55,345 nt of DNA from Advenella faeciporci (lineage in GTDB: Bacteria; Pseudomonadota; Gammaproteobacteria; Burkholderiales; Burkholderiaceae_B), in assembly GCF_014652395.1 (NCBI RefSeq), contig NZ_BMYS01000012.1, positions 36,431 to 91,775 of the forward strand, read 5' to 3'. The translations under genes and the position numbers were made by a program. The notes beneath the pieces were generated by a model. The model ran no database searches. It was not told the DNA's origin and worked only from the letters and a program-made list of their open reading frames with translations. Positions 28,380 to 39,596 of this stretch are shown in pieces (within the stretch, counting starts at the first letter, position 1; the number at the start of each line of letters is the position of its first letter).

Positions 28380-30095
28380 ATGTCTGAACAGGAACTTAAA
28401 CTGCATGTGCCCATTCATGCTCAAAAAACAATAGAAAAAGCGGTGCGCACAACCAGGGCCGAAGAACTTCCTTTGCGGGCCATGTATTTTGATACCCCTG
28501 CCCGCGAACTTGCCAAGGCAAAAATCGCCATCAGACTGCGTCTGGAAGGCTCACAATGGGTCCAAACCCTGAAAATGCCCGGCAACAATGCCATTAGCAA
28601 ACTGGAACTCAATCACGATCGTCCCGGTCCCATTCTGGACCTGTCACTCTATGCCGGAACATCTGCAGAAGCCGTGTTAACCAACTTGGACAACCCGCTG
28701 GAATTGCGCTACGAAACTGATGTTATCCGGATTTTCCGAAAGCATCGAGTTGCCAAGGGGATTATCGAAATAGCCTATGACCGTGGCGTTATACGCTCCG
28801 GAGATCTTGAACTGCCCGTTTCCGAAGTGGAATTTGAGTTGAAAAGCGGCTCACCCGAGGCTATTTTTGAAGTTGGCTTGCGCTGGCTGGAAAAATACAA
28901 ACTGCAACTGGATTTGCGCAGCAAATCACACCGTGGTGATGCACTGGCCACTGCCGCACAAAACATCAAACTGGCACAAACCCCTGCTTCACCAGAGATT
29001 GTCCGTAAAAGCGAAATTGACCGCTTCTGGGCACCACGCAAAGCCCGTCCCTATCAAATAAATAAAAACCAGAACGCAACCCAGGCACTCATTGCCACCA
29101 CCAATGAATGCCTTGAACAAATCTGCTTCAACGCTGGCCCCCTGGCTGAAATGGATACCCTGGGTGTGGTTTCCGTTGGCCAGCCAGAACATGTGCACCA
29201 ACTACGCATTGGTATGCGACGCCTGGCCAGCAACTGGAAGCTGTTTGGCAAGATTGCCTACCTGCCAGAACCCGAACTGCAGGCAGAATTGAAAGTGCAC
29301 CTTGGCCATTTTGGTGCCACCCGTGACCTTGACGTTATGCTGGAAACCATTGTGCCCAAGCTGGAAGAGGCCGGCATGCCCCATATCCAGTTTGAACATC
29401 AGGAAAGTGTGAGCACCGCGCAGGAAATCGCACAAAGCGTTGCCTTCCAGTCATGGCTGGTTAAATTGCTGAAATGGACCGTACTGACCCCGGCCATTGA
29501 TCCAGTCCCCGAAACAGATGACAAGAAAGAGGCAACAGAAGCTCAGGACGAGATGGATGTAATGGCCGAAGCAAATGAGACAGACAAAGGCATTCAGCAC
29601 CAGGAAATCACCCCCGAAGGCAAAGTGACGGAAAAATCACCCGAGGCAAAAGCGGCAAACAGCCAACCTCCCCTGTTGATTATCCCTCTTATTCCCTCTA
29701 CACAGCCAAAGATAACGCTACGCAAGCAATTGGAAACGCGGCTTAACAAATGGAACAGGGAAATCGTCAATCACTGGAAAACCGAGGATAAAAACGATAT
29801 TGAGGCCTATCATGACCTGCGCAAGAAAATCAAGCGGATGCGTTACGGCCTTAATGTCTATGAAGCACTTCATACCGGCAGCAACCTGGGCTTTTATGTG
29901 AAGCGACTGGCCGCGGCACAGGAAACGTTTGGTACGCTCAACGACTATTCAACCGCCCATACGTTTTACAGTCAGTACACCGATGCTTACCCTGAAACCT
30001 GGTTTGCGGTGGGCTGGTTATCAGCCAATCTGGAAATATGTAAAAAACACGCTGATGACGTGCTTAAAGAACTGCCAAGACGCATCAAGTTTTAA
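28380..30095 (+). CDS. CYTH-CHAD protein (YgiF-like inorganic triphosphatase) with inserted linker
   Basis: Residues 1-200 are a CYTH triphosphate-tunnel domain: the ExExK signature is E3-x-E5-x-K7, with MYFDTPARELAKAKIAIRLRLE and TLKMPG. Residues about 230-570 are a CHAD domain with the paired His/Arg helices HQLRIGMRRL (H273) and YHDLRKKIKRMRYG (H478), which bind polyphosphate. A low-complexity charged insert (about 373-440) splits the CHAD domain into two halves. Such proteins hydrolyse triphosphate or associate with polyphosphate granules. It begins 102 bases after glpD; the neighbours do not explain its role. Confidence 0.9.
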   Translation: MSEQELKLHVPIHAQKTIEKAVRTTRAEELPLRAMYFDTPARELAKAKIAIRLRLEGSQWVQTLKMPGNNAISKLELNHDRPGPILDLSLYAGTSAEAVLTNLDNPLELRYETDVIRIFRKHRVAKGIIEIAYDRGVIRSGDLELPVSEVEFELKSGSPEAIFEVGLRWLEKYKLQLDLRSKSHRGDALATAAQNIKLAQTPASPEIVRKSEIDRFWAPRKARPYQINKNQNATQALIATTNECLEQICFNAGPLAEMDTLGVVSVGQPEHVHQLRIGMRRLASNWKLFGKIAYLPEPELQAELKVHLGHFGATRDLDVMLETIVPKLEEAGMPHIQFEHQESVSTAQEIAQSVAFQSWLVKLLKWTVLTPAIDPVPETDDKKEATEAQDEMDVMAEANETDKGIQHQEITPEGKVTEKSPEAKAANSQPPLLIIPLIPSTQPKITLRKQLETRLNKWNREIVNHWKTEDKNDIEAYHDLRKKIKRMRYGLNVYEALHTGSNLGFYVKRLAAAQETFGTLNDYSTAHTFYSQYTDAYPETWFAVGWLSANLEICKKHADDVLKELPRRIKF

Positions 30096-30182
30096 ACAAT
30101 AAACCGTTTTACGCCCCCTTTCCAACAAGGGTTCGTAAACACTTAAACAGCAGACCTTGCTCTTGAATAGGTCTGCACAATC

Positions 30183-30244
30183 AAAAAACCACCCTGATGA
30201 ACCCAATGCAAGCAAGCATCAAAGGTTCAGGAGGGTGGTTTTCA
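30183..30244. terminator. Bidirectional terminator between the CYTH-CHAD gene and ftsY
   Basis: AAAACCACCCT (30185-30195) pairs with AGGGTGGTTTT (30232-30242), extended inward by TGAACC/GGTTCA. Runs of A on the left and T on the right make it usable from both convergent genes. Confidence 0.8.
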
Positions 30245-30273
30245 TTTAATCCCAATGGCAATACAGCAACGGC

Positions 30274-31611
<1,338 letters not shown>

Positions 31612-31834
31612 ATGAAATTCGATGTATTAAAAATTTGATTTTGAAGAAGTATTTTAACAGCCCTGTTTTTTATTTTTGCTTTTCTGCTTGCGCTTATAAT
31701 CTTATCCATCGCAAATAGCAGAAAGTCACCATTATTTTGCAGAAACGATTCGGTCCTGTACAAATACAGATAAACAAGGCGGTCAACGCCACCATTTCCG
31801 ATAATAGTGGTTTAATGCAGCAAGACAAAAAATC

Positions 31835-32422
31835 ATGAGCACAATTCATAAAAAAACCAGCGGGTCACCGCATAAAATCCGTATTATCGGAGGCCAGTTC
31901 AAGCGTACGGCCATTCCGGTGGCCGATGTTCCGGGGCTACGCCCCACACCTGACCGTGTCAGGGAAACTGTTTTCAACTGGATTAACCACTTATGGGACG
32001 GTGACTACAGCAATAAATCGGTTCTGGACCTGTTTGCGGGCACAGGTGCCCTGGGCTTTGAGGCCGCTTCGCGTGGCGCGGAACATGTGCAAATGGTTGA
32101 ACAAAACCGGCAAGCCATGCTCAACCTGAGGCAAATTCGCGACAAACTCAATTTACAGCAAGTACGTATTAACAGTGGCGACGCGATGCTGGTTCTAAAA
32201 CGCATGGATGCCAGCCGCTTTGATCTGGCATTTCTGGATCCTCCATTTCAAAAGGATTTAATCCAGGAAGTTTTGCCTTATCTGCCCCAAATTTTGAAAC
32301 CTGGCTCATTAGTCTATACGGAATCCGAAAAAAAAATCCTCTTAAGCCCCTCTTTCAAATTAATGAAGGAAGGAAAGGCCGGTGCCGTGTTTTTTCAGCT
32401 ACACCAATATAATGAAGTGTAG
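31835..32422 (+). CDS. rsmD: 16S rRNA (guanine(966)-N(2))-methyltransferase
   Basis: The 195-residue SAM-dependent methyltransferase modifies G966 of 16S rRNA. Family blocks are KIRIIGGQFKRTAIPV, GLRPTPDRVRETVFNW, SAM motif DLFAGTGALGFEA (65-77) and the N6/N2-methylase motif D135-P-P-F138. It is followed 42 bases later by coaD, the usual rsmD-coaD pair. Divergent from ftsY. Confidence 0.96.
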   Translation: MSTIHKKTSGSPHKIRIIGGQFKRTAIPVADVPGLRPTPDRVRETVFNWINHLWDGDYSNKSVLDLFAGTGALGFEAASRGAEHVQMVEQNRQAMLNLRQIRDKLNLQQVRINSGDAMLVLKRMDASRFDLAFLDPPFQKDLIQEVLPYLPQILKPGSLVYTESEKKILLSPSFKLMKEGKAGAVFFQLHQYNEV

Positions 32423-32464
32423 TAAATTACCTTATAATCCCTTTTTTTTCAAAAGATATTTGCC

Positions 32465-32974
32465 ATGATCACTGCCGTATATCCAGGTACCTTTGACCCA
32501 CTCACCAGAGGCCATGAAGATTTGGTTCGTCGTGCAGCAGGCCTGTTTGACAAAGTTGTTATTGGTGTTGCCTCAAGCGCGGGTAAAAATCCTTTGTTTA
32601 CACTCGAAGAAAGGCTGGAAATCGCCAACGAAGTGTTGGGTCACTACAATAATGTGACGGTTAAAACTTTCGATGGCCTGCTTAAAGACTTTGCCCGCCA
32701 GGAAGAAGCACGTGTCATTATCCGTGGCCTGCGTGCCGTGTCCGACTTCGAATACGAATTCCAGATGGCTGGCATGAACCGCCACCTGCTGCCCGATGTC
32801 GAAACCCTGTTCATGACTCCTTCAGACCAATACCAGTTCATTTCAGGTACTTTTGTGCGTGAAATTGCATTGCTGGGTGGCGATGTAAGCAAATTTGTTT
32901 TCCCGTCCGTAGAGCGCTGGTTACAAGAAAAAGCCAAGGCCAGGAAAGAAGCCAAGGCTGCACAGTCTGAATAA
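32465..32974 (+). CDS. coaD: Phosphopantetheine adenylyltransferase
   Basis: CoaD transfers AMP from ATP to 4'-phosphopantetheine, the penultimate CoA step. The 169 residues carry the nucleotidyltransferase motifs [15 protein letters not shown] and [19 protein letters not shown], plus [12 protein letters not shown] and MAGMNR. It lies directly downstream of rsmD and upstream of a ferredoxin gene, a common proteobacterial order. Confidence 0.97.
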   Translation: MITAVYPGTFDPLTRGHEDLVRRAAGLFDKVVIGVASSAGKNPLFTLEERLEIANEVLGHYNNVTVKTFDGLLKDFARQEEARVIIRGLRAVSDFEYEFQMAGMNRHLLPDVETLFMTPSDQYQFISGTFVREIALLGGDVSKFVFPSVERWLQEKAKARKEAKAAQSE

Positions 32975-33020
32975 GCCATTTCGTTAATTTCAAAACACCT
33001 TGTTTCAAACACAAGCATCC

Positions 33021-33065
33021 TGGCCTGTTTTTTTGTATTAATACAGATTCAGGCCATTTTCTTTT
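33021..33065 (+). terminator. Probable terminator after coaD
   Basis: TGGCCTG (33021-33027) pairs with CAGGCCA (33050-33056), with a nested TGTATTAATACA palindrome in the loop and a following TTTTCTTTT. The stem is only 7 pairs, but position and T-run support termination. Confidence 0.5.
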
Positions 33066-33089
33066 GAATGGAATATAATGTCAGGGTAA

Positions 33090-33359
<270 letters not shown>

Positions 33360-33390
33360 ACAACACTCTTCCAGTACGAAATGCACTCAA

Positions 33391-33416
33391 AAGCGCTGGA
33401 AACGCATCCAACGCTT
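33391..33416. terminator. Hairpin between convergent ferredoxin and MOSC_N genes
   Basis: AAGCGCTGGA (33391-33400) and TCCAACGCTT (33407-33416) form a 10-base stem with one mismatch. It overlaps the stop of the minus-strand gene; a T-rich stretch follows on the plus strand. It may terminate the ferredoxin transcript. Confidence 0.45.
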
Positions 33417-33816
33417 AAGTATTCTTTTTGGCCAACCGCAAAGCCTGGTGATCTTCCGGATGCAATTTCATTAAATGCACGGTTTTACCGTAATAATTTG
33501 AAAACCAGGCTGAGGCCAGCTCTCCCTCATTGACTGCCCGCAGTGATTGCCCATCAAGGGTAATTGGCTCAAACGCTTCCTCATCATCTTCCAGGACCTC
33601 TATGGGGATATCCAGCCGCAACATGCCCGGCGCCCTGAAAACCAGATAAGCAAACCGAATGGACAATGACAGTTCTGCTGTTTTTCCATCCGTATCTTCT
33701 AAAACCTGAGCATTTTCATCAATCAGAAACCAGCGATTCTGGTACGCTGACTGAACGGCATCACTAACAGCCATACACGCAAAAACCGGGGTGAATTTTG
33801 TTGTTTCACTCATCAT
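33415..33816 (-). CDS. Stand-alone MOSC N-terminal beta-barrel domain protein
   Basis: The 133-residue cytoplasmic protein reads as an isolated MOSC_N domain: NRWFLIDENAQVLE, AELSLSIRFAYLVFRAPGM, a middle strand ending IEVLEDDEEAFEP, then LRAVNEGELASAWFSNYYGK and VHLMKLHPEDH. In full MOSC proteins (MOCOS C-terminus, mARC, YcbX) this domain precedes a catalytic MOSC domain with a conserved cysteine. Here the gene stops after the N-domain, and no MOSC domain is encoded next door. The single C14 is not in the catalytic context. The function is unknown; possibly a molybdenum-cofactor or sulfur-relay accessory. Confidence 0.75.
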   Translation of the reverse strand: MMSETTKFTPVFACMAVSDAVQSAYQNRWFLIDENAQVLEDTDGKTAELSLSIRFAYLVFRAPGMLRLDIPIEVLEDDEEAFEPITLDGQSLRAVNEGELASAWFSNYYGKTVHLMKLHPEDHQALRLAKKNT

Positions 33817-33856
33817 AAAGCCAAGGAAAAATAATTAATAAAACAAAAAGAAACCG

Positions 33857-36547
33857 TTATGGCGTGGTTTCAACCGGGGCCACCGTCCCGGTTTCTGCAG
33901 ATGGAACAGTTGCAGGACTTGCTGGTGCAGCTGGAGCCAGCGACTCATCAGGCACAGCCGGGGAAGCCACTTCACTTGCGTCGGCTGTGCCCGAGACAGG
34001 CTCATCCTTCTGCTCTGTGACGGACCGTTCTTTTTCAGCCTGCTCTTTGGCTGCCTGCTCTTTGGCTGCCTGTTCTTTTTTCTTTTCCAGCAACTTGCCC
34101 AGCGGCGAGTTTTTAAGCTTATCCCATTGCAGGGTAACGGTTAACGACTGACCGGTTCTTGAAATGATGGCTGGTATGTTTATTTCCTTGACCGAAAGTG
34201 TAATATTGTCTTGACTGATTTTAACCGGCTGACGTGTTTTCAAGGTAACTGGAAACGTGAAATCCCCTTTGTTCCAATTGAAAAACATTTCATTCGGGCT
34301 GCCCTGAACCGCAAACTTCTCGCTTTCAAACAACAAAGAAGATAGCTGCGCTACGCCTTTATCAACTTGCGCATCCGCAGAAATCAGGGAATAAGGACTG
34401 GAGGCGTTAAGATCAAGAGTAAATGGATACGTTGGCGTCTCAAGATCCAGATATGTCAAGGGATCCTGTGCCAGCTGATTGATATCAAACCCCTTAACAA
34501 AACCGTTTTCGGCCTTGATCTGAGCCTGTCCCTTGATATTATCCAGGATTGTTTTTTCATTGTCTCCCTTGCTTTCAAGCTGTAGCCTGATAAAGGCGCG
34601 CCCACTTACCCAGGGAGTCCAATTGAACGCCTGCTGCATTTGGGACAAGTCTATGGCTTCCAGCTCTATCCCGGTTTTAATATCTTCACTGGCCAAATCA
34701 AGCTTTGCATCTGCACGGACTTGCCCATCAAAAACCCAGGATTTGAACGAAGTCATCTCAAGATTATCGCGATCAAAACGGAAAACAGCCTGCACATCAT
34801 TGAAAACAATATCCTGATAACGCATTTGTTTCAGATTAATCGTTCCCATGCCACGCAATGCCTGAAGCAATTCTCGCTTCAGGCTGCCAGCAGAGGCTTG
34901 CTGCGGCTGTTTTCCTGCACCGGTTTCAGCTGTTTGGGCTGTTGCGGTTTTTTCATTTTGTCCCGGGGCTGATTCTGGGGAAGCAACAGGTTTTTCGGTT
35001 TTTCCGGCTTCAACATTGTTTTTTTCTGTCTTGGGAGCCGCTGCGGCCGGACCCAGAATCTGATCAAGATTGATGGAATCGGCACTTAAATCAAAATTCA
35101 CATTCGGTCTGGAAAAATTATGCAGCTCACCATCCAGATTAAATTTACCGGCATTAACCACCGCATCCAGCTTGAAACTGGCCCGGCTTTTCTGGAAATC
35201 GGCATTGATGCTGCCAATCAGGGGAACCAGCTGCTCTTCAAGGCCTTGATCCTTGAAGCTGGCATTACCACTAATCGCGGAAAGCATTACTATCCTGTCG
35301 ATTAAATTCATCTGTGCCGGAGAAGCAATATTCAGGCCAATCACACGATTGTTGGGCTGCGCATACTTACCATCAATTTTGACTTCCGCCACTTTCAGGT
35401 TATCGGCTGAACCACTGATACCCTTGAGCGATAAATTGACCCCAACCTGTTCGCGCCCCTTCATCCGGAGAAAACCAATGAGTGGCTTGCCACCGGCCAC
35501 GGTAGAGGAAATATCCAGCGCCGGTGATTCAAAAGACCACTCATAAGACTGATCATTGGCATGTTGTGCATTGCCCTTGACTGAAAAATTCTCAAGCTGC
35601 AGCAAAGGTGCGGAAGAGTCGAAATTCAGCTTGGGCGCAGTCACATTCACATCAATTTTTTTAAGTGATGAACCTTCAACACCATTACCGGCAAGCACCA
35701 ACTCCATGCCAGAGCCGGTAATCGCATGGGCAAAACTGTCTATGTTGAAACTGCCTTTAAGTGTTGCACTGCTGGCTTCAATATCGCCAAGCCTGCCTTT
35801 TAAGGCAACTTCCAGTTTCTGGGCATTATAAAGTTTGGTTACCGGATCCAGTTTAAGCAAACCCTGAACGTTAAGTTGTGCGTTTACCCGGGGATGAGCG
35901 CCCTCCAGCTGTGCCGCCAGGGTGATATCAAAAGGTTGGTCAAAGGTAACCCTGCCCGTATTAATTGACATATTTTGCAGACGCATGTCCAGCTGATTGC
36001 CGATATCCTTGAAATAAACCTCACCATTCTGAAGTTCAAGCCCGGCAATATCAATTTTGAAATCAGTGTTGTGGGGCTGCGGCAACACGGTATTGCCATC
36101 AACCTGATTTTCAAGCTTATCAACCACTACCTTTTGTTCGAACAGGTCTTCAAAGTTCAGCTCGCCTGCTTCATTACGGACCACCCAGGCCTTGAAACCA
36201 CTTACCGCAACATGGTCAACCACAAAACGATTGGAAATAAGCGGCCAGATAGCCACCGCAAAACGGGCACTATTAATAGAGACAAAAACATCATCACTAC
36301 CTGGCTCGGACAAAGAAAGTTGATTGACCGCCAGGCCTATGCGGGGAAACAGTGATAATTCGATATCGCCGTTTATTTGAAGATCACGGTCGTAATTGGA
36401 CCTGACTATTTCTTCCAGTTTATATTTATAGGCATTTGGGTCAAAAGTAAGCAAAAAGACCGCACCACCCACAAAGGTGACTAGCAGAAGCACAACCAGA
36501 CTCACCAACACGCGCTTAAGCCATTTTTTCATGACCGATTTTTTCAC
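33857..36547 (-). CDS. AsmA-family protein (inner-membrane-anchored lipid-transport/assembly factor)
   Basis: The 896-residue protein has one N-terminal transmembrane helix (about 12-34) after a basic start. The AsmA N-domain follows (DPNAYKYKLEEIVRSNYDRDLQINGDI), then a long beta-rich repetitive periplasmic region and the AsmA_2 signature (FDGQVRADAKLDLAS; IKAENGFVKGFDINQLAQDPL). The C-terminal 90 residues are low complexity: a Lys/Glu/Ala-rich coiled-coil-like stretch (AAKEQAAKEQAEKE) then Pro/Ala/Thr/Ser. An internal linker (about 490-550) is also low complexity. AsmA-like proteins bridge the periplasm for phospholipid movement and outer-membrane assembly. Confidence 0.92.
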   Translation of the reverse strand: MKKSVMKKWLKRVLVSLVVLLLVTFVGGAVFLLTFDPNAYKYKLEEIVRSNYDRDLQINGDIELSLFPRIGLAVNQLSLSEPGSDDVFVSINSARFAVAIWPLISNRFVVDHVAVSGFKAWVVRNEAGELNFEDLFEQKVVVDKLENQVDGNTVLPQPHNTDFKIDIAGLELQNGEVYFKDIGNQLDMRLQNMSINTGRVTFDQPFDITLAAQLEGAHPRVNAQLNVQGLLKLDPVTKLYNAQKLEVALKGRLGDIEASSATLKGSFNIDSFAHAITGSGMELVLAGNGVEGSSLKKIDVNVTAPKLNFDSSAPLLQLENFSVKGNAQHANDQSYEWSFESPALDISSTVAGGKPLIGFLRMKGREQVGVNLSLKGISGSADNLKVAEVKIDGKYAQPNNRVIGLNIASPAQMNLIDRIVMLSAISGNASFKDQGLEEQLVPLIGSINADFQKSRASFKLDAVVNAGKFNLDGELHNFSRPNVNFDLSADSINLDQILGPAAAAPKTEKNNVEAGKTEKPVASPESAPGQNEKTATAQTAETGAGKQPQQASAGSLKRELLQALRGMGTINLKQMRYQDIVFNDVQAVFRFDRDNLEMTSFKSWVFDGQVRADAKLDLASEDIKTGIELEAIDLSQMQQAFNWTPWVSGRAFIRLQLESKGDNEKTILDNIKGQAQIKAENGFVKGFDINQLAQDPLTYLDLETPTYPFTLDLNASSPYSLISADAQVDKGVAQLSSLLFESEKFAVQGSPNEMFFNWNKGDFTFPVTLKTRQPVKISQDNITLSVKEINIPAIISRTGQSLTVTLQWDKLKNSPLGKLLEKKKEQAAKEQAAKEQAEKERSVTEQKDEPVSGTADASEVASPAVPDESLAPAAPASPATVPSAETGTVAPVETTP

Positions 36548-36647
36548 TCACTCTATTTTAAAGACCGTCATTGGCGCAACATGCGCCAATGCATACCCAA
36601 GTCTTTAATACTACCCCAAGTTTTACTTATCTGGTAGGGGAATTAGA

Positions 36648-37739
36648 TCACACGTTGAACAGGAAGTTCAGTACATCGCCATCCTTGACCACATACTCCT
36701 TGCCTTCAGCACGCATTTTCCCGGCTTCTTTGGCACCCTGCTCACCCTTGAACTTGACAAAATCATCAAATGCAATGGTTTGTGCCCGAATGAAACCTCG
36801 TTCAAAATCGGTGTGGATAACACCTGCCGCTTTAGGAGCCGTATCACCTACCCGGATTGTCCAGGCACGAACTTCTTTGACACCGGCGGTAAAGTAAGTT
36901 TGCAAACCCAACAGGTTATAAGCAGCGCGAATCACACGATTCAGGCCTGGCTCTTCCATGCCCATGTCTGCCAGGAATACTTCTTTGTCCTCGTCATCCA
37001 AATCGGCAATCTCGGCTTCAATAGCCGCACATACCGCTACCACGGGCGCATTTTCGGCCTTGGCATATTCCTGCACGGCAGCCAGGTGAGGATTGTTTTC
37101 AAAACCGTTTTCTTTTACGTTGGCCACATACATGGCACGTTTGGCGGTAATGAAGCAATAGGATTTGATCAGGGCCTGTTCTTCCTCATCAAGATCCAGT
37201 GAACGGATAGGGCGAGCCTCGTTAAGGACTGGAATGATTTTTTCCAGTACCGTACACAGTTTTTGCGCTTCTTTATCGCCAGCACGTGCGGTTTTCTGTG
37301 CTTTTTGCAGTGCTTTTTCTGCTGAAGACAAGTCCGCCAGGGCCAGTTCTGTATTAATAACTTCTATGTCTGAAATGGGATCTACCTTGCCTGCCACGTG
37401 CACCACATTTTCATCTTCAAAACAGCGCACCACATGCACAATGGCATCGGTTTCACGAATATTGGCCAGAAACTGGTTACCCAGGCCCTCACCCTTTGAG
37501 GCGCCCGCAACCAGGCCGGCAATATCAACAAACTCGACAGTGGCCGGCAGGACGCGCTCGGGCTTGACGATAATGGCAAGATCATCAAGCCGTGCATCGG
37601 GCACTTCCACAATACCTACATTGGGCTCGATAGTACAAAACGGGTAGTTCTCGGCGGCAATTCCCGCTTTCGTTAACGCATTAAACAAAGTTGATTTGCC
37701 TACGTTGGGTAAACCAACGATGCCACATTGAAGAGCCAT
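36648..37739 (-). CDS. ychF: Redox-regulated ribosome-binding ATPase YchF (OLA1 family)
   Basis: The 363-residue Obg-related P-loop ATPase has the G1 motif [15 protein letters not shown]3-like [20 protein letters not shown], the YchF-specific YVANVKE in place of NKxD (explaining ATP preference), and a C-terminal TGS domain ([25 protein letters not shown]). It follows pth, rplY and prs in the same orientation, a conserved order here interrupted by two small membrane-protein genes. Confidence 0.96.
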   Translation of the reverse strand: MALQCGIVGLPNVGKSTLFNALTKAGIAAENYPFCTIEPNVGIVEVPDARLDDLAIIVKPERVLPATVEFVDIAGLVAGASKGEGLGNQFLANIRETDAIVHVVRCFEDENVVHVAGKVDPISDIEVINTELALADLSSAEKALQKAQKTARAGDKEAQKLCTVLEKIIPVLNEARPIRSLDLDEEEQALIKSYCFITAKRAMYVANVKENGFENNPHLAAVQEYAKAENAPVVAVCAAIEAEIADLDDEDKEVFLADMGMEEPGLNRVIRAAYNLLGLQTYFTAGVKEVRAWTIRVGDTAPKAAGVIHTDFERGFIRAQTIAFDDFVKFKGEQGAKEAGKMRAEGKEYVVKDGDVLNFLFNV

Positions 37740-37838
37740 TGAAAATCCTTAATAAATCAAAGCACGAAACCCGTTATTGTACCCCTGAGGGAGGTACAGA
37801 TTCAGGGAGTTGGCCCGTTTTCCTGAAGAATAAACAGG

Positions 37839-38207
37839 TTAATCCAATACGCGATAGCCACGACCAACCATACAGTTGCGGATAATCTGTTTTTGCGAAG
37901 CCGCCGTTGAAACACCCCCTGCCGCAGCGCCTGTGACCGCACCAACACCCGCTGCCTGGGCGATACCCGTGCTATTGCCACCACCCACCAGACCCAGCAC
38001 TGCACCAAAGGCCGCACCCGCCAGGGCCCCACCACCCGTACGGCCAGCACCATCTACCTGGCGGGCGTAATTTTGACAGTCACGAAGATCATATTCATAA
38101 TTTGACATATCCCGGCCTTGCCCGTCTACGATAGGACGGTAACCGGAACAGCCTGCCAGCAGCACAGCCAGAAGCAAGGCTGAGGAAACCAATTTTGCAC
38201 TTTTCAT
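37839..38207 (-). CDS. Glycine-zipper outer-membrane lipoprotein
   Basis: From ATG 38207 the product is 122 residues with a lipoprotein signal ending LLAVLLAGC, acylated Cys about residue 20. The centre is Gly/Ala-rich with GxxxG-type spacing (GGALAGAAFGAVLGLVGGGN; GVGAVTGAAAGG), a glycine zipper as in SlyB/YMGG-like proteins. Two further Cys (DLRDCQNYA and IIRNCMVGRGY) could form a disulfide. The ATG is preferred over an upstream TTG overlapping the previous stop. Probably envelope-stress or membrane-integrity related. Confidence 0.85.
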   Translation of the reverse strand: MKSAKLVSSALLLAVLLAGCSGYRPIVDGQGRDMSNYEYDLRDCQNYARQVDGAGRTGGGALAGAAFGAVLGLVGGGNSTGIAQAAGVGAVTGAAAGGVSTAASQKQIIRNCMVGRGYRVLD

Positions 38208-38215
38208 ATTCACTC

Positions 38216-38974
38216 TCAAGTTGTGGCCAGTTCAGGACTGAACTGCAATAAAAACCAAACCAGCAAGATAGGGCCGGAATTGAAAATCATGTGCAGGAAT
38301 ATAGACGTGCTTATTCCATCACGCACCCGCATCCAGCCAAGCACCATGCCCGTAAACCATTGTGGCAATACCAGTAATGGCAGCAGCCACCAATTTATTT
38401 CGCCAAACCTGAAATTCCACAAATGCAGACCGGCAAACACCAGCACCGAACCATGAAAAACCAGGGGGAAAAATTTCCGGTAATGCACACGCCAACGCCA
38501 TTTTAAAGCATGTTCATTCGTGGTAAGCCGCCAAACATCCAGCATCACGATCAGCATCAGCACCAGCAATAGTAATACTATACTATGAAGCTCCGGTCCC
38601 GTTATGACTACCCATGCCATTAACGGAATCAGCCAGAAGCTTAATTGCGGTCTGCGCAAAGAATAGCGAAACAATAGCTCTTCAGCCACGGGCGCCCACA
38701 GCACCGCCGTTAAAAATGGAATATTATTGATGTCGATACGATGGGCGGCACCGGTTTTATTGGCCACCAGCAGGGCAATGGGGGCAAAAACAAAGATATT
38801 GATAACCCACAAACACCCTGCCCATTGCAGCATCCGACCCAAAGAAGTGGCGGGAGCCCAGTCTTTCCACCAGCCATTGCCACCACCCCGGGATGGCTTG
38901 CGCGGAGACAATGCCGGACGCCTTATATAGCGAAAAAATTCGGCAAACTCCTGTCGAAAACTTGGTGAATTCAT
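38216..38974 (-). CDS. CPBP-family intramembrane metalloprotease
   Basis: The 252-residue polytopic membrane protein has all three CPBP (Abi/Rce1-type) motifs: E98-E99-x3-R103 (AEELLFRYSLR), F180-x3-H184 (FAGLHLWNF) and H228-x3-N232 (LHMIFNS). These line the metal and water-activating site of Rce1-like glutamate proteases. It lies between pth and a lipoprotein gene, overlapping neither strongly. In bacteria such proteins serve in bacteriocin immunity, signal processing or unknown roles; the substrate is unknown. Confidence 0.88.
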   Translation of the reverse strand: MNSPSFRQEFAEFFRYIRRPALSPRKPSRGGGNGWWKDWAPATSLGRMLQWAGCLWVINIFVFAPIALLVANKTGAAHRIDINNIPFLTAVLWAPVAEELLFRYSLRRPQLSFWLIPLMAWVVITGPELHSIVLLLLVLMLIVMLDVWRLTTNEHALKWRWRVHYRKFFPLVFHGSVLVFAGLHLWNFRFGEINWWLLPLLVLPQWFTGMVLGWMRVRDGISTSIFLHMIFNSGPILLVWFLLQFSPELATT

Positions 38975-38976
38975 TG

Positions 38977-39576
38977 TTAGGCAATTCCTTTTGATTCCTG
39001 CAAGGAACTGGAGGCTTTTGAGAATTCTCCTTGCAGCAGCAAGGGAACAATAACACGAGAACGACGGATTTCATCATCAATGAGAGGCATGTCCTCTTTA
39101 CGAGGCATATGCAACACGTAATCGGCCACATTTTGCGCCAGTCCCATTGTACGAGGATGCCCTATTCCCAAACGCAGACGCCAGAAATCGGGACTACCCA
39201 TTGCTGACTGAATATCCCGCAAACCATTATGGCCTGCATGACCGCCACCTTTTTTAAGCTTCACTTGCCCGGGCGGCAAATCAAGCTCATCGTGCAACAC
39301 CAGGATCTCTTCCGGAGTTATCTTGTAAAACCGCGCCAACGCACCCACAGCTTGCCCCGAACGGTTCATGTATGTAGATGGCTTCAACAGAAAAATATTG
39401 TTTCCCTGATATTTTGCCTTGGCAACCTGCCCAAAAAAAGCGGGTTCCGGGTTGAATGTGGCATTCAGGTCATCGGCGATATGATCGGCCAGCCAAAACC
39501 CGGCATTATGCCGTGTAGCTTCATATTGACTGCCCGGATTGCCAAGGCCAACAATCAGGCGAATGGATAAAGACAT
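38977..39576 (-). CDS. pth: Peptidyl-tRNA hydrolase
   Basis: Pth cleaves peptidyl-tRNA released by stalled ribosomes. From ATG 39576 it is 199 residues; a longer frame upstream has no family similarity. Key residues are N13 (VGLGNPG), H23 (TRHNAGFW), the HDELDLPPG segment with the catalytic Asp, and [14 protein letters not shown]. It follows rplY, as in most bacteria. Confidence 0.97.
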   Translation of the reverse strand: MSLSIRLIVGLGNPGSQYEATRHNAGFWLADHIADDLNATFNPEPAFFGQVAKAKYQGNNIFLLKPSTYMNRSGQAVGALARFYKITPEEILVLHDELDLPPGQVKLKKGGGHAGHNGLRDIQSAMGSPDFWRLRLGIGHPRTMGLAQNVADYVLHMPRKEDMPLIDDEIRRSRVIVPLLLQGEFSKASSSLQESKGIA

Positions 39577-39596
39577 GATTAGCGACCCTATAAAGC

